This document shows positions 33,626 through 45,200 of a stretch of DNA of 64,000 nt, one piece after another. Location of the stretch: assembly GCF_000174435.1 (NCBI RefSeq), contig NZ_ACJN02000002.1, forward strand, positions 1 through 64,000. The letters run 5' to 3'. Both the position numbers and the translations under genes were made by a program. This stretch comes from Desulfonatronospira thiodismutans ASO3-1 (GTDB taxonomy: Bacteria > Desulfobacterota > Desulfovibrionia > Desulfovibrionales > Desulfonatronovibrionaceae). The number at the start of each line of letters is the position of its first letter. The first letter of the stretch is position 1. A model generated the notes under the pieces. It saw only the letters and a list, made by a program, of their open reading frames with translations, ran no database searches and was not told where the DNA came from.

Positions 33626-34096
33626 CGCATCCGGGCTTAGAAACCTCTCCTGACGTCCTGCATCGTGCATCCTGGAAACCTTGCGCGTCGGAGAGCTATC
33701 GATGTAATCCCACTTTTCAGCCGTGTTCAAAATGTGCTTGATTATCGCCATATACCGGTTTACCGTACCCGGCTTAAAGCCTTGGTTAACCATAGCGCTC
33801 TGGAAATCAATCAGATCGCCAGGTTTGAACTCGTTTAGCTTCTTGTGGCCCCAGATGCGTATCATACGCTTTTCGATGGTATGCTGGTCAAACTCCCAGC
33901 TGCGTTTGTAGCTTTTCACATACGGGATGTATTTTTCCCGTACGAACTTTTTGAAGGTGGGTGTGCTCTTTACCTTTTCCAGCTGTTCCAGAGGATTGAA
34001 GCCCATCTGGGCCTGGCTGCGCATAACACTGGCTTTCTCCCGGGCCTGTTCAAGCCCCAGGCTGTCGGTAGAGCCAAGCCTTGCCCTGCCTGATCC
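33626..34096 (-). pseudogene. integrase (tyrosine recombinase), N-terminal fragment
   Basis: The minus strand encodes GSGRARLGSTDSLGLEQARE, TFKKFVREKYIPYVKSYKRS, then FKPGTVNRYMAIIKHILNTA and RQERFLSPDA. This is the arm and SAM-like core-binding region of a phage-type integrase. It is interrupted by the IS21 element at exactly the codon before HPEELERVL of the fragment at 30752-30901. A start codon is unclear: the open frame extends to 34405 through REP sequences, which are unlikely to be coding. Confidence 0.82.
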
Positions 34097-34216
34097 GGCT
34101 GGATTTATCCCGGCAACGCAGGTAATACGTGGCCCTGCCGGATAAGGTGAGGCCAAGGTTGCTGGAAGCTCTGTGTGAAGCTGTGAAGGCCATTCTTGAG
34201 GGTGTGAGGGTAAAAA

Positions 34217-34242
34217 GCCAGCAGGGGATATCCCCTGCTGGC
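34217..34242 (-). terminator. terminator of the duplicated cassette, copy B
   Basis: The same 26-bp palindrome (arms GCCAGCAGGGGAT) and A5 run as at 15334-15364. Confidence 0.7.
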
Positions 34243-34307
34243 TTATAAAAATCATCGTAGGGTTTGTCATAAAATAAGTGTTACATAATGCTTGCATAAT
34301 CTGGGGG

Positions 34308-34420
34308 TTTATCGCTCCCACGCTCTGTCCCGCCAGGGCGGGAGAGCGTAGCCCGACCGCTCCTGCGGTCATTGTGGACGCTGAGCGTCCAGGGAATGTT
34401 CCCACGCAGAGCGTGGGAAC
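34308..34420. repeat. REP hairpin cluster, copy B
   Basis: Exact counterpart of 15430-15542, with the GTTCCCACGC-stem REP at 34398-34420. Confidence 0.75.
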
Positions 34421-34465
34421 AATAAGACAAATATAACACTTATATCGTGACAGATCCTTAGCTCT

Positions 34466-34678
34466 CTATTGCTGCTGCTCCCTGGCCTCTTTCAGCTTAC
34501 TATCCAGCTCCTTCAGACTGTTCGCCAGACCATTCATAAAGTTATTAGCCTGACTCGCCGGAATAATCAGGGTTCCGGCTTCAACTGTGGAATCATCTGC
34601 TCCACGCTGGGTGAGCATAATCCTCAGGTTGCCATTGGACAAAGTCACTTTACTGATTCCGTCTGCAAATACGTGCAT
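34466..34678 (-). CDS. small protein of unrecognised family (70 aa), cassette copy B
   Basis: Protein identical to that at 15588-15800. The ATG lies one base after the NYN stop, with AAGGAGAG upstream. The identity of the two copies, while sapC beside them decays, may mean only that the duplication is recent. Confidence 0.8.
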   Translation of the reverse strand: MHVFADGISKVTLSNGNLRIMLTQRGADDSTVEAGTLIIPASQANNFMNGLANSLKELDSKLKEAREQQQ

Positions 34679-34679
34679 C

Positions 34680-35321
34680 TTAACTCTCCTTATTGTTTAA
34701 TTGGGTACTTATAAAATCCGCCTGCTCCGAAAGCTCTATTGAGACAGGAGCATGCATATTATCCAGGCATACCTGCACCCCTTCTTGCCGAACCATCTCC
34801 ATTGCCGGAACCAGGTCTGTTCTGTCAGTGATCAGAACAAACATATCCCCGGCTTTTCTGGCTGCAAGGGTAACCATATCCAGGGCCATTTTTACGCTTA
34901 TCTGGGTGGTTTCGCTTCCTGGGCGGATATCGCTGTCTGACAGGTCATCCACGGTTATCTCCTTTTTAAGAAGTGGAGACACTTTAGAGCCGACAATATT
35001 CCAGTCCCTGCCGTTCCAATCCATATTTCCCAGTCTCAGACAGAAATTTGGAGCATGGCGCAGACCCTCAAACAGCTGGTGTCTTAACCTTGCACTCTCC
35101 AGCCTGGAGAAGTCTATCTCCTTACCGTTTAAGGGAGATGTTCCCCTGGCCTGCAAGGGACGGCAGTCGTAATAATAGATGCGCACCAGGTAGTCGTTTG
35201 GTCTCAGGTGCTTCTGGCAGTACTCCCGGATCTCTCTTGGCTTGTATAGAAAATGGTTTCTCTCCAGCACCCTGCGGCGCATGAACATTCCGTCTGTGAA
35301 AATGATTACTTTGCGGGTCAT
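34680..35321 (-). CDS. NYN-domain (LabA/DUF88-type) protein, cassette copy B
   Basis: 213 aa, differing from the 15802-16443 protein at only a handful of residues (for example GNMDWNGRDWNIV against GSMEWNGRDWNVV). FTDG, KMALDM and TDRTDLVP, the predicted metal-site motifs, are all kept. The start overlaps the sapC stop by four bases. A predicted RNase of unknown target. Confidence 0.8.
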   Translation of the reverse strand: MTRKVIIFTDGMFMRRRVLERNHFLYKPREIREYCQKHLRPNDYLVRIYYYDCRPLQARGTSPLNGKEIDFSRLESARLRHQLFEGLRHAPNFCLRLGNMDWNGRDWNIVGSKVSPLLKKEITVDDLSDSDIRPGSETTQISVKMALDMVTLAARKAGDMFVLITDRTDLVPAMEMVRQEGVQVCLDNMHAPVSIELSEQADFISTQLNNKES

Positions 35322-36027
35322 ATCTTTATCCTATCAAAATCCAGCTCTTCCATACTCTCCCAATCCGGCTCCTTATCCTGTTCAGCCAGTTTCTTCAACC
35401 TTGCCATCTGAGTCAAGGAATAAAGCTGCCCGTACATCACTTTCAACGCGCCTTTATCCCTGACCTGCACAAAGGCCTCTCCACTCAGATCTTTCAGCTT
35501 ACCCTCGCTGATTTTATACAGACCACCGTATCCCTCTCCCAGGGCTCTATCATTCCAAGCTCACTTAGCGTAGCACAGGCCCTGTCAGTAACAGCCCTCT
35601 CTTTGGCAATCTTTTCCAGAAAGTCGATTATCTGCTGCATCTTCTGGGTGGGTTTGTCGTCTTCACCAAACATTGGCTCTCCGCCAATATCCGTGATTAA
35701 CCCGGAGTTCTCGTCTACGCAGACCACCTGCTTACCTTCCTGGGATTCCACCAGGTAGAAGGGATGTGCTCTTAGATAAGCTGGGATATAGCTTGTTCGC
35801 CACTTGCCTTCCTGGGTGACATACAGGTTCTGTTCAGGTTTTAAGTCCATCAGAGCAGAAAGGATGTATTTGTCTCTGGATACGGTGAAGGCTATTGGGA
35901 AAGCCGGCACTGCTCTGGGTAGTTCAGAGATAACCAATGGCACAGTAGTGCGGGTTTTGGCGTGTTGGTGATTTTGAGCAGGATAGAAGCTTTTGCCTGC
36001 GTGTCTGGTCGTGGATAGTGGTTGCAT
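35318..36027 (-). pseudogene. SapC-family gene, frameshifted (cassette copy B)
   Basis: From the ATG at 36027 (MQPLSTTRHAGKSFYPAQNH) the SapC reading frame is intact to IEPWE. There two bases have been gained relative to copy A (GGGAGAGGGATACGG against GGGAAGGGTACGG), which shifts the frame to a stop at 35494. The normal C-terminus (KLKDLSGEAFVQVRD ... MEELDFDRIKI) is still readable in another frame and ends at the ATGA overlap with the NYN gene. It otherwise resembles the intact copy at 16440-17150. Confidence 0.85.
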
Positions 36028-36121
36028 GGGTAGGTTGTAAATGAAAAACCCCGCCCTGGCAAGTCTCGCAGAATAAGCATAAAGGCCTTGCCTGTCAGGT
36101 TCCAATCGTAGTCAACATCCC

Positions 36122-36164
36122 AAAAAAAAATACCCCCGACTCCAACCATGTGGAGCCGGGGGTA
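36122..36164 (-). terminator. terminator of the 3984-aa gene
   Basis: Arms TACCCCCGACTCCA (36131-36144) and TGGAGCCGGGGGTA (36151-36164), one mismatch, with A9 at 36122-36130 giving T9 on the minus strand. It lies about 40 bp past the stop. Confidence 0.9.
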
Positions 36165-36202
36165 TGGTTATTTTCAGCTGTGACAGTTGAAGTGGTTAGC
36201 GT

Positions 36203-39200
36203 TTAACCATTCCAAACCAGGGAACCGTTTTCTACATCAAGGTCATCACCGTCAACTCCTACCAGCTTTACCATCAGGTCATCGCTGGAGACTGTGTCTT
36301 CGTCGCCCAGGTTACCGTAGATGTAGGTGTCACCTTCCAATTCGAAGAAGCCAAACATCTTGTCATCATCATCCTCCAACTCAGTCGCGGCAATATGTGC
36401 AGCTTCGTAGGGGGACTCTACATCGCCGATTTCTATAGCTTCATCAAGCCAGTTGTCCTCAGTCAGTCCAAGATCGCTGAAGTCAAGGGAATCACCTTCT
36501 TCAAATCCTTTTACTTTATCGTTGTAGTAAAAGGCAAATGGTGCATCGTATCCGTCTGCCATTTCAATAGAATGGCCCACATCCTCAAGTGTGAGGGTCA
36601 ACTCGCCTTCGTCCTCATCATAAGCATCTTCAAAGTCAATAGTTTGATCGAAAGGTGAAACACCGTCGTCCCAGTTATGATCTGCAATCAATTCAAGGTA
36701 GAGCTTCTCTACATCGTCGACATTCTCAAAGAAGCCGGGCAAGTAATCGTCGACACGCTGGAAGCCTTCACCGTCATCCTCATTAATCTGGAAGTTGAGA
36801 CCATTAATCTTCTCTGCAGCGTCATCATCGATGGAGATCACGATAGACCCGCCCTCTTCATCAGCCGCAGATTGGATTTCCTCACCGACGTCTTCGCCTT
36901 CTTCGCCCGGATTTTGGATGTAATCCTCGTTATCCTGTTCCTCATTAAGATCGTTTTTAATTTCAAGGTCAACGGTGAAGGTTTGGTCCTCACCCTCTTC
37001 ACGACCGATGATTCTGAGCTGACCTTGAGCGGCCGTAGTCTCAGCTTCATAGTCAGCACTGAAATCACCATCATTATTAAGTTCATCTCGGATCTGCGCT
37101 ACGACAGCAGCACGGTCACTTGGGTCAACGAGTGTAACTGGTACAGTCACATCATTAACACCCGAGTCCTCGCCCGCGATAATATTAAAGGTATACTCCC
37201 AGTCGTTCTGTTCATCCCAATCTACTTCTGGATCAGTGAGGAACGTCAGTTGGGTGATCTGAGCTTGCTGATCAGCTCCAGGAGAAACACGCTCTACCTC
37301 GCCCAAACTCTCAACAACAAGGCTCTGCTCAGCATCATCATAGACCACAGTGTCTTCACCATCTCCGAGTACGAAGGTGTCTGCGCCGGTGTTGGCGTTC
37401 AGGATATCTCCCTCATTTCCGGCCTCTACGGTCTGGTTGTAGTCTGCCACGGTGAATACGTTTTCCTCTCCTTTATCGAGGATGTATCTGTGGACTCCTT
37501 CCAGACCTTCGGTATCCACACCACCTACTATTTCGATAGTCAGCTCGCCTTCACCGGTGACCTCATCCAGCTCGTCGTGCTGATCAGCGGTCATGGTGAC
37601 TCTAGTTTCACCTTCTGGGATATCCAGAATGGTGATGCCGCCAAAGTCGTCACCTTCATTAACCTCTGTCAGAATTATGTCGCTGGAAACCTGCAGCACA
37701 TCGTTATCTTCCTCAAAGCCGGTCCAGGTAGTTTCACTGAGAAACCCGCTCAGACCAGTCAGAGTTACCACATGGTCATCATCACCTTCGCGGGTCAGGT
37801 TGGGGTTCTGACCATCAAAGTCAAAGGTAATGTCGTCATCTACCTCGTCAGTATCCAGGATGTAGTGACCAATGCCATCACGTGCTGTGATTTCATCGTC
37901 TACCTGGCGGAGTTTGCCTTCCTCTACATCCTCGTCTTCAACAGGTCCTGATGTCTCATACTCACTGAACTGATTAAGTATCTCTCTGTCAGCAGTAAGG
38001 ACAGATGCGTAATTAATGGTTAATTTATCTTGGCTGCCTTCAAAGCTATCCAGATCAGTCAGATCAACTTCACCATCAACCAACAAGTCGCCTTCAATGG
38101 TAAGATCGCCACCGTTGGAGAGGTCTGTGGAACCGGTAATTCTAACTTCGCCTGTATCCTGGAAAGTCCACTCGCCGTCAGCATCAAGCTCAACGTCGAG
38201 CAATACAACTTCAACATTACCATCACCACTCAAGTTGAACTCTTCGCTATTGATGTTCTCAAAAAAGAGTCTGGATTCTTCAGCATCACCAACTGTCACC
38301 TCGGTGAGATTACCGGCATCAATACCGTATGCCTGGTCAGCTCCGACGTTATAGAAATCATCATTCACCGTTTGAACAGAATCCCAGTCAGGGCTTCCGA
38401 TTGTTACATTACCTTCAATAGTCAGACTCTCCAGGTTGTCACCGGTCAGAGCAGCGCTGCCGCCGATTACATGCAGATGTGCATCTGTGTTGTATATTTC
38501 ATACTCTTCGATGTTATCACCCAGTTCGATAGATTTTACATAAGCAACGTTTGCCATATCAGTATTCAGGATTGCCGTGGCTCCTTCCTCGGCAGCATCC
38601 ATTTCTATGACTGTGTCGGTTATGATTTCTTCTTCTTCGTCATCGTACTTACCAAGATAGCCAGTACCGTCAATATCAAAAACCACTTCGTATACGTCAT
38701 CGCTTACTTCGTTAGTCAGGGAATCATCGGTGAGGACCAGCCTGTCTATGAAGACTTCAGCATCCTCTGAACCGCTTATAGTAAGGCTGGCATTGTCATC
38801 ATCATCCTCTGCACGGTCAAAAGTAATGTCTCCAACGTACAGAGGAACTGGATCAACGACATCTCCATCTTCATCTTTCGCGATCGGCGTTGTCTCCAGC
38901 ACCACGTTAAGCAGGTTCAGTCCATCGCCGCTGCTGATATTGCCTATGGTGTTGGCTCCAGGGAGAACAAGCGGATTTCCGTCTTCTCCTAAAGGATTGT
39001 CATCATCATCAAAGCCACCAGCGGCCCAGTCTTCGGGAGCAAAAACGTTGTCGAAACGGTCAAATACTCTTCCAGTATCAAATTTACCAGAGGTAATAGT
39101 CAGAGTTTCGAAGACAGCTTCTTCAGGATTCCGGACCTCTGTAGGGTCTATAAAGGAATTCAGTGTAAGGTCTTCGATCTCAACGCTTCCACCCATCTGG

Positions 39201-42200
39201 ACATCTACGTTTTTATAGAATTGCTTATCCTCGCCTTCCAGCAGATCAAGCCCACTTTCGAGTTGAGTGAACCCGGCCACTTCGAAAATACGGTCAACAG
39301 GTCTCACTACATCCAGAGTTTCTTCCAGGTCTCCTGTATACTGGATGTTAATGATCTCAATTCCACGATTCAACCCTTCCCAGTATCCTTCAACTTCGGG
39401 ATCATCAGTTACCAGCTCGTCCCTGACAAACAGTCTCTTGATATCACCGCTGTAGCCAGAAGCATCTATGGGCTTGTCAGTGATGGTATCAAAGAGCCAA
39501 GCGATGGCGTTTGAATCGCCTACTGGATCACCATTGTCTTTAAGAACAATGACTTCCCTTCCATCAGCCTGCTCCTCAGTAGCAAAACCGATTACCTGGG
39601 AGAAGTCATCCAGTCGACCCAATACTACAGTGAAGTCACCCAAGTCTGTGTCCTCATGCAGCTCAACTACATCACTGTCAAGTGTTGCCTCACCAGCAAT
39701 ATTATCAGCTATGCCGCTAAGATCGGTTTCAGCTTCACCAAGGTCTTGGATATTGACAGTGCCACTACCACCTATGTTTAACCCGTCGGCCTGGGCAGCA
39801 GTCAGGGTCAACTCAGCGCCATTAAGATCAATCTCCTGATTCTGGTCGATATCCAGACGGTTTAAAACGGTCCAGTCAGTATCTTCGCTGATCCTAAGCA
39901 CAGTTTCATCGCCAAGATCAATGTTTAGAACACTACCGGCGATCCAAGCATTAGCACCTATCTCAAATACGCTATTCTCAGCAGCATCGCTGAAGTCGAA
40001 GCTCCAGACACCATCAAGTTCGTTACCATTCAACTCCATCTCGGTCTGACCGGTTCCTGCTGTAAAGGTGAAGTCTTCACTGTTGATGTTCTTTACCTCA
40101 CCCAGGTCCAGATCACCGGCATAATCAGAAGCATCAATCTCTTCAAGATCGTCTCCGCCATCTACTGTGTCCAGCACAATGGAGGCTTCTTCTTCCCCAC
40201 CGGTGAAGGTCAAGGTCTCGGTATTAGCCATCTCCAGAGAATCTGATCCACCGGGGATGTTCAAGGTACCGGTATAGTCATCCGTATCAATCACGAGGTG
40301 ATCGATGGCCGAGTCTGTGGTATCCAGCCCCTTGATATCTACGTTGGCGTCTCCGGTAAGGGTCAAGGTTGCTGTAGCTTCATCTACATTTTCTGCACTG
40401 AATACGATTTGACCTTCTATCTCCAAGTCCACATCTACAGCATTAATGGTTATATCCAGCAGATCGCCTTCTTCACCAGACTTATCTCCATCAGTCTCGA
40501 TATTACCGGCAATAACTACTGGATCGCCTGTTAGAGCCTGGGCTCCTGAGATATCCTCTGTATTGATGGTCAGCATGGTGTATTGATCACGATGCACACC
40601 ATCATTAATTACGACAGGTCCATTAACTGTTGCAGCATCTTCACCATCAGCCTGCAGGGTCAGGACTACCTCACGTACCTCTTCAACATTCTCGCCATCT
40701 GCACCATCGTACTTGCCAGCACTGAATGTCAGTCCGTCAGGCACTGCATCCGGTTCAACCACAACATCGCGGAACCTGGCATATGGTATCTCCTCAGGAG
40801 GTACACTTTCTATGTTCAGTATGGAAGCGTTTTCCAGATTTTCCAGGAGGTCTTCAATAGCCTGGCTATCACTGAAGTTGTTGATCAGTTCGTCACGGAT
40901 TTTGAGATCCACCAAGTGATAATGGCCTACATCAATGGTATCTTCAAAGTCTGGCTGTTCAATAAACTTAAACCACACCAGAGGCTTATCAGTAGCACCT
41001 TCTTCGCCCTCGATCTTCAGGCCATCAGCAAGGTCGAAGTTTTCAATGCCTATAGTCTGACCATCACTAAGAACTATAGTGAAGGATCCATCACCAACAT
41101 CCAGATTGCTCAGACCAAGATCTTCCGGAATGCTCACGTCACCATCAAATGTGATCGTACCCGGTGTTATGTCGTCGCCGATGTTAAGTTCAGCATCATT
41201 GTCCAAGGCATCTACTGCTTCATCCAGCTGATCCTGAGTAATACCTTCGATGTTCAAGGCACCGTCACCTTCTACAGCAGCTCCGCTCTTAAACAGCTCT
41301 AAAAGCTGCTGACCGCTGATCGTCAGCTCGGAATCTTCGGGGATAACCAGCTTATCCACACCGGTCAGAACGGTATCTGTATCCAGTGCGCCTACGTAAC
41401 CCTCAAGTATGGTGACTGTGCCAATATTGACGCCTTCACCAACACCCATATCAGAGAAGTCCACCTGCTCATCGCTGAAGTCAGCAACGTTCAGGGTAGC
41501 TTCGTCATCGTCTTCGTCCTGCACAGTAATGTTCTGCGGCTCGATTGCCTGAATCTGATCCATGGTCAAAGTCAGATCAGAACCGTCTTCCATAACTATG
41601 GCATCGATGTCTGTCAGCTCAGTGCTGGAGAAGTCGACTCCAGGTGCTTCATCTGCATCCTGTACCACCAGGGTCATATACCCATCTACGTCGCTGGCAT
41701 CGATGGACTTCAGCACGGAATTGTAATGGTGCACATCCAGAGTGACATCATAGTCGCTGCTGAATGTTACGTCTTCGAGGCCTGCAAAGTCATCTTCGCC
41801 AATATCAACGCCTTCATTTACACCAAAGATGCTGCCGATTTGAGCATTGCCGTCCTCAACATTCACATCAAGGCTCTTGGCATTATTCATTTCAATGCCA
41901 TCAACCACCAGTGCCCTGGCTTCATCTTCGGAAGTCACTCCCAGTTCCTGGCCCTGGTTGTTGATATTTACAACTGCAGGTGCACCTTCATGGAAGAAAT
42001 CGGCCTTCAAAGTACCAATGTTGGACTGATTGGGATTGCCATCAGCCTTGGGTAAGTCGTTCCAGTTCTCAGCACCGTCGCCTTCCATAAGGAAGTTTAC
42101 ACCCCAGTTGACCTGCTGAAAATGAATGGTGTCTCCACCGTTCTTCTGCAGACCCAGGGTTTGCAGGTCCTTGGTCAGGTCGCAGACGTAGAAGTTATGC

Positions 42201-45200
42201 GATACACCATCATTGTCTTCTTCGCTGAGGTCTGTCATAACGTATGTGTGTACGCCGCTGGATTTCAGGCCGTTTTCCATGCCTGCCTCAGCAACATCAC
42301 CTTTAAGCTCAACATTAAGCCTGGTGTATTCTTCGTTGCCGATAACCTCTGCAACATTTTCGAAGTTGGAGATAGTCACATAGCTGGCTCCACGGTCATC
42401 GTCAGCATCCCAGCCCAGCTTGCTTTCCAGTCCGGAGAAGTCCAGAGTGAAGTCTTCACCCAGGAAGTTAATGGGTTCGACAATGGACAGATCCTGATCA
42501 CCGGTGATTACCAGCTTGTCATAATCTTCTGCACCATTCAGGTGTGTGGGATCAATCTCGGCTACCTCGGTGTAATCAAGGCCGTCGGAGAAGATATTAA
42601 GTACGCTTATTTCCTCGCCATCTTCAACCTCTTCTGTTGAATCCCATACCCAGACACCAGGAGCATCCATAACTATCCCAGACTCGTAGATCTCGGATAG
42701 ATCTGCATAGAACACCTGATCTTCATAATCTGCAATATTAATGGTCGCAGATACGTCTTCAGCCGTGCTGAACTCGGCTCCAGCTTCTGTAAACGCCTGC
42801 AGCTGATCTGCGGTTACAGCAAACTCGCCGTCAGATGCAAAGTGGATTTCCAGATTTTGTGGAGCGTAGAGGTTATCTTCCTCAACATTGGTAATGTCGT
42901 TGTCACCTGAGAGCTCAAAGCGCACATCAGGGCGATCATCAGCGTCCATACCATCACCAAAATTTATTATTTTGGTGCCTTCCTCTCCCTGGAAGTTATC
43001 CAGCTGCATAACCAGTTTGTCGGTCTCAACTCCGCCTAAATCCAGAGGATCACCACCGAAGTCATTGCTCAGGCTGGTAAGTACCAGAGTGGAAGTATAG
43101 TATCTTCCTGTAGAGGGGTCTCTTTCTGCGTTATCGCTATGCACTCTGGCCATGTCATAGCCTTCATCCTCAGCTGCATACTTCAACTGCAGGAACTGCT
43201 CCTGAGTCATCTCCAGAATAGTATCGCTTTCTTTGGCTTCGATTTCCACCTCTTCAGGCCTACCAAGATTGGTATTCTCATTCAGGGTGATCACGTCGCC
43301 GTCAGCAATGGTCACTGTGCCGATGTTATCCACATCAATGGCTGAGAGGTCAATTTCCTGATCGGAGAGACCGGTGACGTTAAGCTTACCTTCGCCGGAG
43401 ATATCGTCTACCGTGATATCCACTATCTGGTCAGCAGTCAGGGTAAGTTCGGTACCCTCTTCCAATACTACTTTGTCAATACCGGTAAGATCTGTTTCGG
43501 AAAAGTTGACTGCTCCTAATTCCACTCCTCTAAATTCCTTGCCAATCACAAGGGTCATATCGCCATCTACATCGCTGGCATCCAGAGATTCCAGCATAGA
43601 ATTGAAATGATAAACATTGAGGGTAACATCATTATCACTGGTAAATGTGACGTCTGTGAGGCCTGCTAAGTTGTCCGGATGGAATTCTCTAAAATCCTCA
43701 AAGATTTCTTCGTTTAATCCTACCAGACCCTCAATAACCGTATCACCGCCAGTTACGTTAACTGTGGCATTGTCGCCGTTGTTAAGCATAATGCCGGCAA
43801 CTTTCATTACCTCGCCTTGAGGCAGGTCAACACCTTCGGCAAGCTCTACGTTTACTACTGCATCAGCTCCGGAACGAGCATAATTTCCTATCAGGGTGCC
43901 CACGCTGTATCCGTCATACTTATCCAGATCGACTTCCATGAGGAAATCTACTCCGCGCTCAACATTATGATAGACGAGATATTGCTCATAGTTGCCGCTA
44001 AGACCCAGTGTCTCTACATCTCTGGTGACTTCTGAGGTAAAAACAAAGCGGTCTTTTCCGTCCATATCGGTAACAACGTAAGTCTCAACTCCGGATGTGA
44101 CCAGGGGATCATCTTCATCTCCAACATTGCCATCCAGCTCAAGATCAATGCGGGTATCGCTGCTGTTTCCGATTATTTCTTTGATGGTACGGGTTCCGCC
44201 GATCTCTGCCAGGGTCAGGCCTTCCATGTTGCCCTGCAAACCAGAGAAATCCAGGGTAAAGCCGTCTTTGGCGTTGGTAGTCATATTTACCACTGCGCCA
44301 TCATCGAAGACCATGTCTTGGTCACCAACAATTTCTAAGGTCTGAGCCAACGTGGTGAAGTCTTCGGAAATGGGGCTTACTTCGTCGCTTACCAGAGTCA
44401 AAGTATCCTCTGTGTCACTTACGCCAGGACGCTCAAAGTCACCATCTCGAATAACTGTCACGTTTCCGGATCCATCAAAGTCACTGGAGAGGGAGCCACC
44501 AAAATCGTAGTCTGACTCAAATCCAGTATAGGGATCGAATGTAGGCCCAGCTCCAACGATTTTGACGGAACCTAAGAGATCATTTCCTACTGTATCTTTC
44601 TCACTTTCAATTTCATCTACGTGATAGTGCAGCTGCTCGGCAGTCAGAGTTAACTCTGCACCCTTTGTGATGAGAAAATTCAGTTCGATTCCGGATGCCT
44701 GTGCTACCTCACCTCCAACATGGAAATTGAAGTCACGCAGAGAAGACAAATCTACACCGCTTAGATCTGTGTCGTCCTTTACAATCAGGTTCAGGGTTTG
44801 TTCTGCCCCAAACACCTCACGATAGGCTTCAAAACCCTCTGGTCCGATTTCCAAAAACTGCTCAACAGTAAGGGTCAACTCATCATTCATGACCACTGAG
44901 TTGATACCATCCAACTCAGCTGCACGCAGATCGCTTGCTTCCAGAACGGTCAAAGCAACATCGTCGCCGGTTATGGAAGAGCCTTCCAGAGCGGTTACGC
45001 CAGCATCGCCGCCTTCTCGGTCATCGTCTGGATGACCCAGAATGACGTCATTGCTGCCGTCTTCTGTGAACTCGATATTAATCAAGGCACCGTTAGTAAA
45101 CTCACCATATCCAAGGCCATCAGATTCATAAGAACCATTCAGGAAGACATTATTGCCATCCCCAGCAAGGGATACGGAGATATCTTCGCCATAAAGGTCT

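Larger units (their letters stand above)
34033..36065. repeat. 2.03-kb duplicated segment, copy B
   Basis: Second copy of the 15159-17184 segment: integrase scrap, REP cluster, small gene, NYN gene and sapC, in the same order and orientation. It ends within the AACCCCGCCCTGGCAAG half of a terminator at about 36065. Confidence 0.88.

Noticed and set aside
33569-34405. One 278-aa gene including the integrase N-terminus
   Set aside because: The 5' third is REP and terminator sequence duplicated at 15.3-15.5 kb, and the 3' end is IS21 sequence, so only 33626-34096 is integrase.
36677-37951. 424-codon plus-strand ORF inside the giant gene, and similar ones at 40583-41302 and 38030-38770
   Set aside because: They are antisense to a well-supported gene with strong codon pattern, have no ribosome-binding site and no recognisable protein pattern.
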